Positions 17,215 through 26,262 of a stretch of DNA of 64,000 nucleotides are shown in pieces. Every line of letters starts with the position of its first letter. Within the stretch, counting starts at the first letter, position 1. The position numbers and the translations under genes were made by a program. The stretch lies in the NCBI RefSeq assembly GCF_003664255.1, contig NZ_RCCV01000001.1, forward strand, positions 4,216,001 to 4,280,000, read 5' to 3'. This DNA is from Micromonospora sp. M71_S20 (lineage in GTDB: Bacteria; Actinomycetota; Actinomycetes; Mycobacteriales; Micromonosporaceae). Below the pieces are notes generated by a model. It did not search any database, had not been told where the DNA came from, and saw only the letters and a program-made list of their open reading frames with translations.

Positions 17215-18254
17215 GGGGCGTACCGGCGCCCGGAGCCGGCGTGGAAGACGTGCACCTCGGCCCAGCGCACGCCGACGCGTACCGCCGCGCCCCTTCCGGG
17301 CCGGCGGGCGGCGGGCACCCGGGCGACGACGGGGTGCCCGCCGGCGAGCCTCAGGTACGCGTACGCGTCCTCGCCGACCACCTCGACCCGGTCGACGGTG
17401 GCCGCCGCGCCGTCGACCGCGTCCAGGACGACCGCCTCGGGCCGGAATCCGATCTCCAGCTCGCCCGCCCCGGCCGGGTCGACGGGCGCGGTGCCGCCGG
17501 GCGTGAGCGGCCCCCCGGCGGGCAGCAGGTTCATCGCCGGGGAGCCGACGAAGCGGGCGACGAAGGTGGTGGCCGGGGTGCGCCAGATCTCGTCGGGGGT
17601 GCCGACCTGCTCGATGCGCCCGTCGCGCAGCACGGCGATCCGGTCGGCGAGCACCAGCGCCTCGGTCTGGTCGTGGGTGACGTGCACCATCGTCGCGCCC
17701 AGCCGGTCGTGCAGGGCCCGCAGCTCGGCGCGCATCTGCACCCGCAGCGCCTGGTCGAGGTTGGACAGCGGCTCGTCGAGCAGGAACACGTCCGGCTCGC
17801 GCACCAGAGCCCGGGCCAGCGCCACCCGCTGCCGTTCGCCGCCGGAGAGCTGGCCGGGCCGGCGGTCCAGCAGGGCGGCGCAGCCGACGGTCTCGGCCGC
17901 CGCGCGGGCCCGATCCCGGGCCACCGCGCGGGGTGTGTCGCGTACCTCCAGGCCGAACGCGATGTTCTCCGCGACGCTCAGGTGCGGGAAGAGCGCGTAC
18001 GACTGGAAGACCATCGACACGTTGCGCCGGCCCGGGCGCTCGGCGGTGACGTCGCGGCCGGCGATGCGGATCCGGCCGGCGGTGACCGGCTCCAGGCCGG
18101 CGACGACCCGCAGCACTGTCGACTTGCCCGCCCCCGACGGGCCGAGCACCACCAGCAGCTCGCCCCGGGCGGCGGTCAGGTCCACCTCGTGCAGCACCGT
18201 CGACCCCCGGTACGCGGCCGAGACGCCGGCCAGGGCCAGGCCCGGATCGCTCAC
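17211..18254 (-). CDS. Sugar ABC transporter ATPase, MalK/UgpC/MsmK type
   Basis: 347 residues; GTG start at 18254 overlaps the binding-protein stop. Walker A VLGPSGAGKST (about 33-43), Q-loop MVFQSYALFPHLSV, signature LSGGERQRVALARAL, Walker B VFLLDEPLSNLD and switch VTHDQTEAL are all intact. After about residue 235 comes an OB-fold/TOBE domain, as in CUT1 ATPases that serve several sugar porters. It is unusual that this importer has its own ATPase; many actinomycete sugar importers share one MsmK elsewhere on the chromosome. Confidence 0.93.
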   Translation of the reverse strand: MSDPGLALAGVSAAYRGSTVLHEVDLTAARGELLVVLGPSGAGKSTVLRVVAGLEPVTAGRIRIAGRDVTAERPGRRNVSMVFQSYALFPHLSVAENIAFGLEVRDTPRAVARDRARAAAETVGCAALLDRRPGQLSGGERQRVALARALVREPDVFLLDEPLSNLDQALRVQMRAELRALHDRLGATMVHVTHDQTEALVLADRIAVLRDGRIEQVGTPDEIWRTPATTFVARFVGSPAMNLLPAGGPLTPGGTAPVDPAGAGELEIGFRPEAVVLDAVDGAAATVDRVEVVGEDAYAYLRLAGGHPVVARVPAARRPGRGAAVRVGVRWAEVHVFHAGSGRRYAP

Positions 18255-19597
18255 CCGTGCTCCCCGCGGGCGAAGATCGGCCGGGTCTGCCGGTCGAGCT
18301 CGCGGACGACGTCGTCGAGCCGGTCGCCCCGGTGCATGGCGTTCTCCAGGATGCCGTAGGTGACGTCCTCGATCTCCGGCCAGGTGGAGACGGTCGGCAG
18401 CGCCCGGACGGTGGGGATCGCGTCGAGGAAGACCTTCGCGCTGCGTGGCGGCTGGGCGGGACCGAGGAACGCCGGCGACCGCGACACCCCGATGTGCGAC
18501 GGGACGGTACGTCCGGTGGCGGCGATGATCCGCTGGCCCTCCTCGGCGATGGCGAACTCCAGGAACCGCCACGCGGCGTCCTTGTGCTTCGCGCCCCGGG
18601 TCATGCAGTACGCGTCGGAGTGCAGCACCCCGACCTGCTCCTTGTAGACGGGCAGCGGGGCGACGTCCCACTCGAATCCGGTGATCGAGCGGAACGTGGT
18701 GGTGGAGCGGCGGGAACTCATCAGCATGGCGAGCCGGCCGTTGGCGAAGCGGGACTCGTCGTCCTCGGCCTCCACCTCCTCGTCGGTGGGCACCACCCCG
18801 TACGCCAGCCGCAGGTCGACCAGGTTCTTCAGCGCCTCCCGGGCGGCCGGGGTGTCCAGGGTCAGCCGGGTCGGCCTCGCCGGGTCGTCGACGATCTCGG
18901 CGCCACCCGACCAGACGAACGGGGCGAGCCGGATGATCGACGGCTCGACGCCGAGGCCGTGCACGGCCGGCCGCAGCGCCGCGCCCTCGCTCTCGGTGGC
19001 CTTGACCACCACGCCACGGGAGTCGCGGGTCATCGCGGTCGCGGTGGCGACCAGGTCGTTCCACGTCCAGCCGGCCCTCGGCTCGGGCACGCCGTACTTC
19101 GTGAACAGGGTGCGGTTGTAGTAGACGGCCAGGCTGGAGACGTTCTGCGGCAGGCAGAGCTGCCGGCCCTGCCAGCGGAACGCGTTCCAGGCCACCGGGT
19201 AGTAGTCGGCCGGGTCGACGGCCTCGGAGGCGGCCAGCCGGTCGTCCAGCGGCTCGATGACGTCCTTGGCGGCGAACTGGCCGTAGAAGCGGTAGTTCAT
19301 CAGGAACAGATCCGGCGGGGCGCCGCCGGCCACCGAGGTGGCGAGCCGGGCCAGCAGGTCCTTGCGGTCGCTGGCCTCGACGAGCTGCACGTCGGCGCCG
19401 GGACGCGCCTTCTCGTACGCCTCGACGAGGGTGCGGTAGGCGGCGAGTTCCTCGGGGGCGCCGAAGACCAGCAGCCGCACCGGCCCGTCGGCGGACGACC
19501 CGGAGCCGGCGCCGCACCCGGCGGCGGCCAGCACGGCGGTGAGCAGCAGCGCGAGCAGCGCCTTCGGTCGCATCGTCGGTTCCGTTGCCGGTCGCAT
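18251..19597 (-). CDS. Sugar ABC transporter substrate-binding lipoprotein
   Basis: 448 residues with a lipoprotein signal: hydrophobic run ALLALLLTAVLAAA then lipobox AAGC, lipidated at the Cys. The mature part follows the family-1 extracellular binding-protein pattern (VRLLVFGAPEELAAYRTLV, DLFLMNYRFYGQFAAKDVIEPLDD, AVYYNRTLFTKYGVPEPRAGWTWNDLV). ATG 19597 lies just beyond the upstream permease stop; ATG 19573 with GGAA before it is an equally good start. The ligand is likely an oligosaccharide or sugar derivative. Confidence 0.92.
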   Translation of the reverse strand: MRPATEPTMRPKALLALLLTAVLAAAGCGAGSGSSADGPVRLLVFGAPEELAAYRTLVEAYEKARPGADVQLVEASDRKDLLARLATSVAGGAPPDLFLMNYRFYGQFAAKDVIEPLDDRLAASEAVDPADYYPVAWNAFRWQGRQLCLPQNVSSLAVYYNRTLFTKYGVPEPRAGWTWNDLVATATAMTRDSRGVVVKATESEGAALRPAVHGLGVEPSIIRLAPFVWSGGAEIVDDPARPTRLTLDTPAAREALKNLVDLRLAYGVVPTDEEVEAEDDESRFANGRLAMLMSSRRSTTTFRSITGFEWDVAPLPVYKEQVGVLHSDAYCMTRGAKHKDAAWRFLEFAIAEEGQRIIAATGRTVPSHIGVSRSPAFLGPAQPPRSAKVFLDAIPTVRALPTVSTWPEIEDVTYGILENAMHRGDRLDDVVRELDRQTRPIFARGEHG

Positions 19598-19599
19598 CG

Positions 19600-20454
19600 T
19601 CAGTCCCGTCCCGTCGGGTCGTCGTGGTGGAGGAAGCGCCGCTGGGCGAGCACGAAGACGGCCAGCGCCGGCACCGTGGCCAGCACCGCCCCGGCCAGGA
19701 ACACCGGGAAGTTCGTCGGGTCCAGCACCGACAGGGAGCGCAGCGCCAGCGGCAGGGTGAACAGGTTGCGGTCGTAGACGTAGACCAGCGGGTCGAGGAA
19801 GTTCGACCAGGTGAGCACGAAGGTCAGCGCGGTGAGGCCAGCGGTGACCGGGCGCACCAGCGGCAGGGCGACCCGCCACCAGGTGCGCAGCGGCGACAGG
19901 TCCGCCACCAGGCAGGCGTCGTAGAGGTCGGTCGGCAGCGCCCGGAACGCCAGGTGGTAGACCAGGACGTAGAGCGGTGAGGTGCCCAGCAACGCCGGGG
20001 CCACCAGCGGCACCAGGGTGTCGGTCAGGCCGAGCGTCCGGAAGATCGCGAAGCGGGGCACGAGCAGCGCCGTGGCCGGCACCATCAGCGCGACCAGGGA
20101 GGCCGCCACGACGACGCCGGTGACGCGCGGGGCGATCCGGGTCAGCGCGAAGCCCGCCAGGGAGGCGACGAGCACGCTCAGCGGCACGGCGACGACCGCG
20201 ACCAGGACCGAGTTGAGCGAGGCGCGCAGCAGCCCGCCCAGCTCGACGGCCTCCCGGTAGCCCGTGGTGGACACCGGCTCCGGCACGAGCTGCGGGGTGG
20301 GCGGCGGCGGCAGGCCCGGCTCGGTGAGCGAACCGGAGACCAGCAGCAGCAGCGGCGGGACGAAGACGAGCAGGACGAAGGCCGCGCCGAGCGTGCGCCA
20401 GGCGCGGCCGGCCGCCTCGGGCAGCGGTGAGGGGCCGCGTGCGCGGCCCCTCAC
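19600..20454 (-). CDS. Sugar ABC transporter permease, MalG type
   Basis: 284 residues, six predicted helices. The EAA loop reads DACLVADLSPLRTWWRVALPLVRP (about 183-206). The N-terminus has an unusual Arg/Pro-rich stretch (RGRARGPSPLPEAAGRAWRT) before the first helix. GTG 20454 is assigned as start, but a perfect 9-bp hairpin (20431-20450) covers codons 2-8, so translation may begin further downstream. First gene of the four-gene importer; it follows the large secreted Asp-box protein gene by 25 bp on the same strand and may be read through from it. Confidence 0.88.
   Translation of the reverse strand: MRGRARGPSPLPEAAGRAWRTLGAAFVLLVFVPPLLLLVSGSLTEPGLPPPPTPQLVPEPVSTTGYREAVELGGLLRASLNSVLVAVVAVPLSVLVASLAGFALTRIAPRVTGVVVAASLVALMVPATALLVPRFAIFRTLGLTDTLVPLVAPALLGTSPLYVLVYHLAFRALPTDLYDACLVADLSPLRTWWRVALPLVRPVTAGLTALTFVLTWSNFLDPLVYVYDRNLFTLPLALRSLSVLDPTNFPVFLAGAVLATVPALAVFVLAQRRFLHHDDPTGRD
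20431..20450 (-). terminator. Short perfect hairpin at the start of the importer operon
   Basis: GGGGCCGCG-TG-CGCGGCCCC forms a 9-bp stem with a 2-nt centre, beginning 30 nt after the stop codon of the secreted Asp-box protein gene on the same strand. It could be a partial terminator that lowers read-through into the importer, or an RNA structure that limits translation of its first gene. It has no U-tract. Confidence 0.45.
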
Positions 20455-20479
20455 CGTGTCGTTGCCGATGGTCGCCTGC

Positions 20480-23272
20480 TCAGAGCGTGAGCTGCCAGGC
20501 GCCGAGGCCGTGCGAGGCGGCGTAGAGCACCCGCTTGCCCGGCACGATGGTCAGCCCGGCGACCTCCACGTTCGGCATGCCCCGGGCCGCCTTCACCCAG
20601 GTCGTGCTGCCCTTGGCCAGCCGCAGCACGCCGAAGTCGGTGGCCGCGTAGAGGGTGCCGGTGACGTCGTCGCGGACCAGGTCGGTGATCGGCTGGTCGC
20701 CGAAGTCGTACGACCGGTCGGTCCAGGTCGCGCCGGCGCCGGCCAGCCGCACCTCGAACGCGTGCCCCAGGGTGGCCGGGGTGTTCGAGTTGAAGCCGCT
20801 GTAGGAGACCCACGCCCGCGCCGGGTCGGCCGGGTCGACGTGGACGCCGGTGACGAAGCGGTTCGGCGTGGCGGCGGTGTCGATCCGCGTCCAGGTGACC
20901 GCCGACGCCGGCTCGGCGTCGACGTTGCGGGACACGAAGACCCGGCCGGTGCTGGTGGCCGCGTACGCCGTGGACGAGTCGGAGGCGACGCGCTCGACGA
21001 CCGAGACGGCGCCGCCGGCCCGGTCGCCCCACGCGGCGTCGGTCAGGTTGACCGTGCCCAGCGGCGCGAAGTCGCCGCACTGCGCCTCGAAGGTGCCGGT
21101 CCAGGTGTTGCAGATCCGGTCGGCCTCGGCCAGGCTCCGGTCGCCCAGCCCGAACGTCTTCGTCCGGTAGACGGTGCGCGAGGTGCCGGCGAACATCGTG
21201 CCGCTGACCTTCGGATCGGTGATCACCGGGGCGTAGAACAGGGTGCCCGGCTGCCCGAAGATCGGGTCGGAGATCGAGATCCAGCTGCCCACGTCGCCAT
21301 TGGCGAAGTTCACCTCGGGCGAGGCGTCGTAGAAGGTGTGGAAGCGGAACTCCGGCCTGCCGACGTCGAAGCCGGACGCGCCGCCGTCACCGATCATCGT
21401 GTTGACCCAGCGCCGGCGCTCGCCCTTGTTCTCCCAGGTGCCGTTGTCCTGGGTGCCGCCCTGCAGCAGCCGGTGGTCGTGCGGGCTGGCCGAGAGGCTG
21501 ATGAACTGCAAGGTGTTCATGCCCTTGTTGATGCCGTCCAGCTTCGACGGGATCTTCGACAGCATCTGCCGGCAGCGGTCCTTCTGCGCCTGCGTGGTCA
21601 GGTTGCGGTCCGGGTTGTCGCACCAGGCCGAGCGGTCCACGAACTGGCCGCTGGAGCGCATCACGCCGCCGTCGTTGGCCTCGAAGAACTGGTACGGGTT
21701 GCGCGGGTTGGTGACCAGGGCGTGCTGGTCGGGGTGCAGGCCGTTGGGGTGCAGCTCGTCGGTGCCGTCGTAGGTCATGTCGGTGCCGCTGACGCCGGCG
21801 TCGGTGGACAGCACCACGGCCCGCTTGTGGGCGACGGTCTCGCCGTAGACGTACGAGCCGCCGGTGTAGACGATGTCCGGGTGCCCGGCCGGGGTGTGCA
21901 CGAACACGTCGTACCAGCACTGGCCGGTGCACTGGTTGTAGGTGGCGTAGCCCGGGTCGGCCGGGTTGGCGCTGCTCAGGTCGGTGAACGCGGGGGCGGC
22001 GCCGGCCACGTCGTCGCTGCGGAACAGCCGCGAGTACGGGTTGCCGAGGTTGCCCTCGTAGACGTACATGCGGGTCTTGCCGTTCGGCAGGGCGGTCACG
22101 TCGATCGCGGCCCGGGTCTGGAAGACCGCCGGGTTCAGCGAGGGCTTGATCTGCGTCCAGGTGGCGCCGGCGTCCGCGGAGCGCCAGACCCCCCGGGCGT
22201 ACGAGGAGGCGTAGACGGTGTTCGCGTCGCGCGGGTCGAGCTTGACGTAGCGCACGCCGCGCGGCGAGCAGGCGGCGGTGTTGTTGTATTCGGCGGCGCT
22301 GCCCGTGCACTGCGTCGCGTCGGCCGAGCCGTTGTGGATGAACTTCCAGTTCGCGCCGCCGTCGGACGACTTGTAGAGGCCCCACTTCTCGGCGTCGGGC
22401 ACGGGCCGGGTGACGCCGGTGCAGCAGGAGCCGGACATGCCGCGCAGGGCGGTGGTGGTGGCGACGTAGAGCGTCTTCGGGTCGCCGGGCTTGATGGTGA
22501 TCTCGCCGATGCCCTTGCCGGCGAGGGCGTCCTTGCCCAGCGGGCCCTTCCAGGTGACGCCGCCGTTGGTCGACTTGTAGAGCCCGACGCCGGCGACGCA
22601 GCCGGAGGCGCAGGTGTTCGCCTCGCCGGTGCCGACGTAGATGGTCAGCCCGGTCCTGTCGTTGCGGTCGATCTTGACCGAGCCGGCCGCGTTGATGCCG
22701 AGCGGCCCGCCCAGGTAGAACCACTTCGGTTCGGCGGCGAGGACGTTCAGGGTGCCCCAGACGCCCCCGCCGGCCGGCGTGACGTACGCCCGGCAGAGCA
22801 GCGCGTTGCAGTCGGGGGCGATGTCGATGGAGGTGACCCGGCCACCCGCGACGTACGCGTTCGGCACGTAGTTGGAGGCGTTGCGGAACTCGGTGAACGG
22901 ATAGAGGGCCTCGCTGGGGCCGATGTTCGTCCAGCCCCGGGTGCCGCCGGCGCGCCGCTCGGCGGCGGCGTACGCCGACTTGGACCGGTCGACCTGGGCG
23001 ATGCTGATCGTGCTGGCCGGGTACGCGCGCTCCAGGAACTCCTGCTGCGCGGCGTTGCCGGGCCCGTCCGGCGACATGCCGTCGCTGCCCGGCACGGCCT
23101 GGCGCAGCCGCTCCATGTGGGCGCCCAACGCGCCCGGCATCTCCCCGTCGCCGGCCGCGGCGACGGGGGCCGGCACCTCGGCGCCGGCGAAGTGGATTCC
23201 GATGAGCCCGGTCGATGCCACCAGGGCACCGACCGCCAGTCCTGCGAGCAGATGGCGACGTCTGCGCTTCAC
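20480..23272 (-). CDS. Large secreted BNR/Asp-box beta-propeller protein
   Basis: 930 residues with a signal peptide (KRRRRHLLAGLAVGALVAS, about 1-31) and GTG start after GGAGGGA. Asp-box repeats of the SxDxGxTW type are seen at 234-241 (STNGGVTW), 302-309 (SSDGGANW) and 365-372 (SADAGATW), with more degenerate ones later. They mark tandem beta-propellers like those of GH74 xyloglucanases, sialidases and sortilin-like proteins. No complete catalytic signature of sialidase or GH74 was recognised, so enzyme function is not claimed. It lies directly upstream of a sugar importer in the same direction, which suggests an extracellular polysaccharide- or glycan-related role. Many paired Cys (CASGC, GSCCTG) suggest disulfides. 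Confidence 0.82.
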   Translation of the reverse strand: MKRRRRHLLAGLAVGALVASTGLIGIHFAGAEVPAPVAAAGDGEMPGALGAHMERLRQAVPGSDGMSPDGPGNAAQQEFLERAYPASTISIAQVDRSKSAYAAAERRAGGTRGWTNIGPSEALYPFTEFRNASNYVPNAYVAGGRVTSIDIAPDCNALLCRAYVTPAGGGVWGTLNVLAAEPKWFYLGGPLGINAAGSVKIDRNDRTGLTIYVGTGEANTCASGCVAGVGLYKSTNGGVTWKGPLGKDALAGKGIGEITIKPGDPKTLYVATTTALRGMSGSCCTGVTRPVPDAEKWGLYKSSDGGANWKFIHNGSADATQCTGSAAEYNNTAACSPRGVRYVKLDPRDANTVYASSYARGVWRSADAGATWTQIKPSLNPAVFQTRAAIDVTALPNGKTRMYVYEGNLGNPYSRLFRSDDVAGAAPAFTDLSSANPADPGYATYNQCTGQCWYDVFVHTPAGHPDIVYTGGSYVYGETVAHKRAVVLSTDAGVSGTDMTYDGTDELHPNGLHPDQHALVTNPRNPYQFFEANDGGVMRSSGQFVDRSAWCDNPDRNLTTQAQKDRCRQMLSKIPSKLDGINKGMNTLQFISLSASPHDHRLLQGGTQDNGTWENKGERRRWVNTMIGDGGASGFDVGRPEFRFHTFYDASPEVNFANGDVGSWISISDPIFGQPGTLFYAPVITDPKVSGTMFAGTSRTVYRTKTFGLGDRSLAEADRICNTWTGTFEAQCGDFAPLGTVNLTDAAWGDRAGGAVSVVERVASDSSTAYAATSTGRVFVSRNVDAEPASAVTWTRIDTAATPNRFVTGVHVDPADPARAWVSYSGFNSNTPATLGHAFEVRLAGAGATWTDRSYDFGDQPITDLVRDDVTGTLYAATDFGVLRLAKGSTTWVKAARGMPNVEVAGLTIVPGKRVLYAASHGLGAWQLTL

Positions 23273-23443
23273 GAGGTCCCTCCGGCAGATGACGGCGCCA
23301 CCTCAGCGCGACCATCCGGATTGCCGACCGCCGCTGGCAGCGTCCACGGTGGAGAATGACAGAGCGCATCGACGCAGACAATCCCCTGCATGGACGGGGA
23401 TCGACGCGTGGTTGCATTCGCAGGGAACGGGTAGTGCGCCAGC

Positions 23444-24256
23444 ATGCCATCGCGTTACGAGGACTACCCGAGAATCGCCATCGTCACCGGCGCGGACTCC
23501 GGCATCGGCCGGGCCTGCGCCGTCGCCCTCGCCGAGGCCGGCTTCGACGTCGGCGTCACCTGGCACCGCGACGTCGAGGGCGCCGAGCGGACCGCCGCCG
23601 AGGTACGCGCCGCCGGCCGGCGCTGCGAGGTCGCCGAGCTGGACCTGACCCGGCTGCCGGGCGCCGACGCGGTCGTCGACGGGCTGGCCGACCGGCTCGG
23701 CGGCCTCGGCGTGCTCGTCAACAACGCCGGCACCGGGGCGTCCACACCGTTCGTCGACACCGGCTGGGAGCAGTGGCGCGAGGTGCTCTCCGTCGACCTC
23801 GACGGGCCGTTCCTGTGCGGGCAACGGGCCGCCCGGCGGATGCGGGCCGCGGGGCTGGGCGGGCGGATCGTCAACATCACCAGCGTGCACGAGCACGCGC
23901 CCCGGGTCGGCTCGGCCGCGTACTGCGCCGCCAAGGGCGGGCTCGGCCTGCTGACCAAGGTGATGGCGCAGGAGCTGGCCCCGGACGGGATCACCGTCAA
24001 CGCGGTCGCCCCGGGCGAGATCGCCACCCCGATGACCGGCCAGGAGGACGTCGACCCGTTCACCCAGGAGCGCCCCGGGGTGCCGGTCGGGCGGCCCGGC
24101 GACGCGCGGGAGGTGGCCGCCGTGGTCACGCTGCTCGCCTCGCCCGCCGCCGCGTACGTCACCGGCGCGTCCTGGCCGGTGGACGGCGGCATGCTGATGA
24201 TGGGCCCGCAGGCCAACGCGCTGGAGTCGCACGACTGGCGTTCGGTGCAGGGCTGA
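23444..24256 (+). CDS. SDR-family NAD(P)-dependent oxidoreductase
   Basis: 270-residue classical short-chain dehydrogenase. Cofactor motif [10 protein letters not shown] (about 15-24), NNAG (about 92-95), catalytic Ser in [11 protein letters not shown] and the YxxxK pair in AAYCAAKGG are all present, as is the closing [10 protein letters not shown]. Classic glucose/3-oxoacyl reductase-like layout; [23 protein letters not shown] also matches the YgfF/SDR group. It is divergent from the secreted Asp-box gene across 171 bp. Substrate unknown; cofactor preference cannot be settled by eye. Confidence 0.9.
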   Translation: MPSRYEDYPRIAIVTGADSGIGRACAVALAEAGFDVGVTWHRDVEGAERTAAEVRAAGRRCEVAELDLTRLPGADAVVDGLADRLGGLGVLVNNAGTGASTPFVDTGWEQWREVLSVDLDGPFLCGQRAARRMRAAGLGGRIVNITSVHEHAPRVGSAAYCAAKGGLGLLTKVMAQELAPDGITVNAVAPGEIATPMTGQEDVDPFTQERPGVPVGRPGDAREVAAVVTLLASPAAAYVTGASWPVDGGMLMMGPQANALESHDWRSVQG

Positions 24257-24590
24257 GCGCAGGCGTGGCCCGCGCTGCCTGCGGCTCCGCCCCCTGCACC
24301 CGCTACCTGGCAGCGCAGCCGGTGTGCCGGCTCCACCGCGCCCGGCGTGGGCCGCGCGGACGGTGCGCCGCGGCCCCACCGCACCCGGACGCGAGAGCTG
24401 CGCAGACGGGCGTCACGGCTCCACCGGCCCCCGGACGTGGGCCGCGCGGACGGTGCCGCCGCGGCTCCCCGCGCCCGGGGCGTGGGCCGCGCACCCGGCG
24501 GCCCGGTGGCCCCCCGGGGGCGGGACAATGGGAGCCTCCGCCTGCGAGACCGCCGGCGGGAAGGCCCCGATCGGCAGGAGAACGGTCAGC
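24257..24590. repeat. GC-rich gap with three direct-repeat copies
   Basis: This 334-bp stretch has no convincing gene. GTGGGCCGCGCGGACGGTGC occurs at 24347-24366 and again at 24437-24456, and its first eleven bases recur at 24482-24492, each followed by a related CCGC-rich segment. A ribosome site (AGGAG, 24576-24580) for the next gene lies at its end. It looks like local duplication in non-coding DNA rather than a regulatory array. Confidence 0.6.
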
Positions 24591-25481
24591 GTGTCGGAGA
24601 CTCCCGGGGCGACCTCGCCTGCGGACGGACTGCGCGCCGACTGCGCCCGGTGCTTCGGGCTCTGCTGCGTCGCGCCCGCCTTCTCCGCGTCCGCCGACTT
24701 CGCCATCGACAAGCCCGCCGGGCGGCCCTGCCCGAACCTGCGGGCCGACTCGCGCTGCGGCATCCACGCCAACCTGCGCGACCGGGGTTTCCCCGGCTGC
24801 ACCGTCTTCGACTGCTTCGGCGCCGGCCAGCGGGTGGCCCAGGTCACCTTCGGCGGGCGGGACTGGCGCGACGCGCCGGAGACCGCGGCGCGCATGTTCG
24901 ACACGTTCGCGGTGATGCGGCCGCTGCACGAGCTGCTCTGGTACCTGACCGAGGCGCTCGCGACACGCCCACCGCAGCCGCTGCGCGACCATTTGTCCGC
25001 CGCGCTCGACGAGACCGAGCGGCTGGCCCGGGAGCCCGCCGGGACGCTGCTGGGGCTCGACGTGGACGCGTACCGGGGACGGGTCAACCCGCTGCTGGCC
25101 CGCGCCGGGGACGCGGCCCGGGCCCGGGGTGGCCGTCCCGGCGTGGACCGGCGGGGCGCCCAACTGTTCGGCGTCGACCTGCGCCGGGCCGACCTGCGCC
25201 GGGCGAACCTGCGCGGGGCGCTGCTGATCGGCGCCGACCTGCGCGGCGTCGACCTCGGTCTGGCCGACCTCACCGGCGCCGACCTGCGCGGCGCGGACCT
25301 GCGCGGCGCGGATCTCTCCGGCGCCCTGTTCCTGCACCAGTCGCAGCTCGACGCGGCCCGGGGCGACCAGCACACCGCCCTACCGCCCGGGCGGACGCGC
25401 CCCGGCCACTGGTCCCCGTTGTCCCTCACCCCCCTGCGCCGCCCACCCCGCTCCCCCACCCGCCCACCCCGCCGCCGCTGA
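24591..25481 (+). CDS. Cys-rich (YkgJ-like) protein with C-terminal pentapeptide repeats
   Basis: 296 residues starting at GTG 24591, 10 nt after AGGAG; ATG 24528 is in frame but lacks a ribosome site. The N-terminal 75 residues hold a cluster CARCFGLCC ... CPNL ... [15 protein letters not shown] ... DCFGAGQ, resembling the Cys pattern of YkgJ-type zinc/iron-cluster domains. A helical middle follows (about 90-185). From about 195 to 265 there are some twelve A(D/N)LxG pentapeptide units that would fold as a right-handed quadrilateral beta-helix. The last 30 residues are Pro/Arg-rich and disordered. Metal binding is inferred from Cys spacing. Function unknown; pentapeptide-repeat proteins include DNA mimics that bind gyrase. 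Confidence 0.8.
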   Translation: MSETPGATSPADGLRADCARCFGLCCVAPAFSASADFAIDKPAGRPCPNLRADSRCGIHANLRDRGFPGCTVFDCFGAGQRVAQVTFGGRDWRDAPETAARMFDTFAVMRPLHELLWYLTEALATRPPQPLRDHLSAALDETERLAREPAGTLLGLDVDAYRGRVNPLLARAGDAARARGGRPGVDRRGAQLFGVDLRRADLRRANLRGALLIGADLRGVDLGLADLTGADLRGADLRGADLSGALFLHQSQLDAARGDQHTALPPGRTRPGHWSPLSLTPLRRPPRSPTRPPRRR

Positions 25482-25551
25482 CCCCCTCTCCCGCCCCACC
25501 GCCCCGCCCTCGCCCCCGTGCGCCCCACCCTCGCCCTCGCGCCCGCTCTTC

Positions 25552-25625
25552 GCGATCATGCAGTTGTGGTGCTGGACAAAACGGTCTTCACCCCATCACG
25601 GCGGGCACCACAACTGCATGATCGC
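25552..25625. repeat. Perfect 21-bp inverted repeat, REP/BIME-like
   Basis: Left arm GCGATCATGCAGTTGTGGTGC (read without its first base: CGATCATGCAGTTGTGGTGC) is at 25552-25572 and its exact reverse complement is at 25605-25625, separated by 32 nt. It is markedly less GC-rich than its surroundings, lies in a non-coding gap between two genes on the same strand, and has no nearby transposase. The form suggests a repetitive extragenic palindrome or a small non-autonomous element. A very stable hairpin would form in RNA. Confidence 0.75.
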
Positions 25626-25631
25626 CACGGC

Positions 25632-25655
25632 ACCCCGCCCGGGCGGGGGCGGGGT
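25632..25655. terminator. GC-rich hairpin beside the inverted repeat
   Basis: ACCCCGCCC (25632-25640) pairs with GGGCGGGGT (25647-25655) across a 6-nt loop. It lies 150 bp after the pentapeptide gene and about 75 bp before the next small gene. It may terminate transcription, although no U-tract follows. The preceding stretch 25430-25550 is strongly C-rich on this strand. Confidence 0.4.
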
Positions 25656-25729
25656 GGGGCGGGTTTCGGGTGGGGGGTTGCGGGTAGCCGGGGGCGGAAC
25701 GGCAGCGGCGGACGGCAGGGGAGGCAGCG

Positions 25730-25966
25730 GTGGGGTATCGGGCGCGCGACGGTGAGCTGCCGGTCGACCCGGCACACGCCGAGGACGAGGCCGGCCAGGC
25801 CCGGCTGGTCCAGGTCGAGGCGGACACCGACGTCCCGGCGCCGGACGACACGACGACGAAGCCCGACATCGTCACCGAGGACGACGGGTCGGGCATGGCG
25901 GGCGGCGCGTCGGGCACCTCCAGCGGCGGGTCGGGCATGCCGGGCCACCCGGACGCGGCGCGCTGA
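25730..25966 (+). CDS. Small acidic hypothetical protein
   Basis: 78 residues starting at GTG 25730 with GGGGAGG close upstream. The sequence is highly acidic in the middle (VQVEADTDVPAPDDTTTKPDIVTEDDG) and ends in a Gly/Ser/Met-rich tail (SGMAGGASGTSSGGSGMPG). It is predicted to be disordered and has no membrane segment. It is 48 bp upstream of another small acidic protein gene with similar composition, so the two may form a pair. Function unknown. Confidence 0.65.
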   Translation: MGYRARDGELPVDPAHAEDEAGQARLVQVEADTDVPAPDDTTTKPDIVTEDDGSGMAGGASGTSSGGSGMPGHPDAAR

Positions 25967-26014
25967 GCACCGCGAGGCACGTTTGCGGGCAGGCCACGGG
26001 GGCAGGAGAGCGGC

Positions 26015-26245
26015 ATGACCGATCAGAACCGTACCGACCGGGCCGCCACCGACGAGCCGGACGGCGCCACCGCCATGCAGGCGTCGCTGCGTCCGCCGGG
26101 CGAGTCCCTGCGCAGCACCGACGACACCGGCGACGACTTCGCCGACCTGCCGGCCGAGGACCGGAGGTCGGCCCGGGAGGTCAGCCGCGCCGGCTACGAC
26201 GTGGACGCCGTGTCCGGCACCACCGACCCGAGCCGCACCGAGTGA
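26015..26245 (+). CDS. Small acidic hypothetical protein
   Basis: 76 residues; ATG 26015 follows CAGGAGAG. Rich in Asp, Glu, Thr and Arg (STDDTGDDFADLPAEDRRS), hydrophilic throughout and probably disordered. The composition resembles the gene just upstream and is typical of small actinomycete proteins of unknown role. It converges on rnhA with a 17-bp gap. Confidence 0.7.
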   Translation: MTDQNRTDRAATDEPDGATAMQASLRPPGESLRSTDDTGDDFADLPAEDRRSAREVSRAGYDVDAVSGTTDPSRTE

Positions 26246-26262
26246 CCTGACCGCCGGTCCGG

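Noticed and set aside
20264-23359. 1031-codon plus-strand frame opposite the secreted Asp-box gene
   Set aside because: Low-complexity Val/Gly/Arg/Ala-rich translation; mirror image of the real gene on the minus strand.
24347-24492. CRISPR-like array
   Set aside because: Only two full repeat copies, unequal spacing, no palindromic repeat ends and no cas genes; simple local duplication.
25518-26018. Plus-strand frame running through the 21-bp palindrome
   Set aside because: It crosses the inverted repeat and two better small genes; composition is Arg/Pro-rich without motif.
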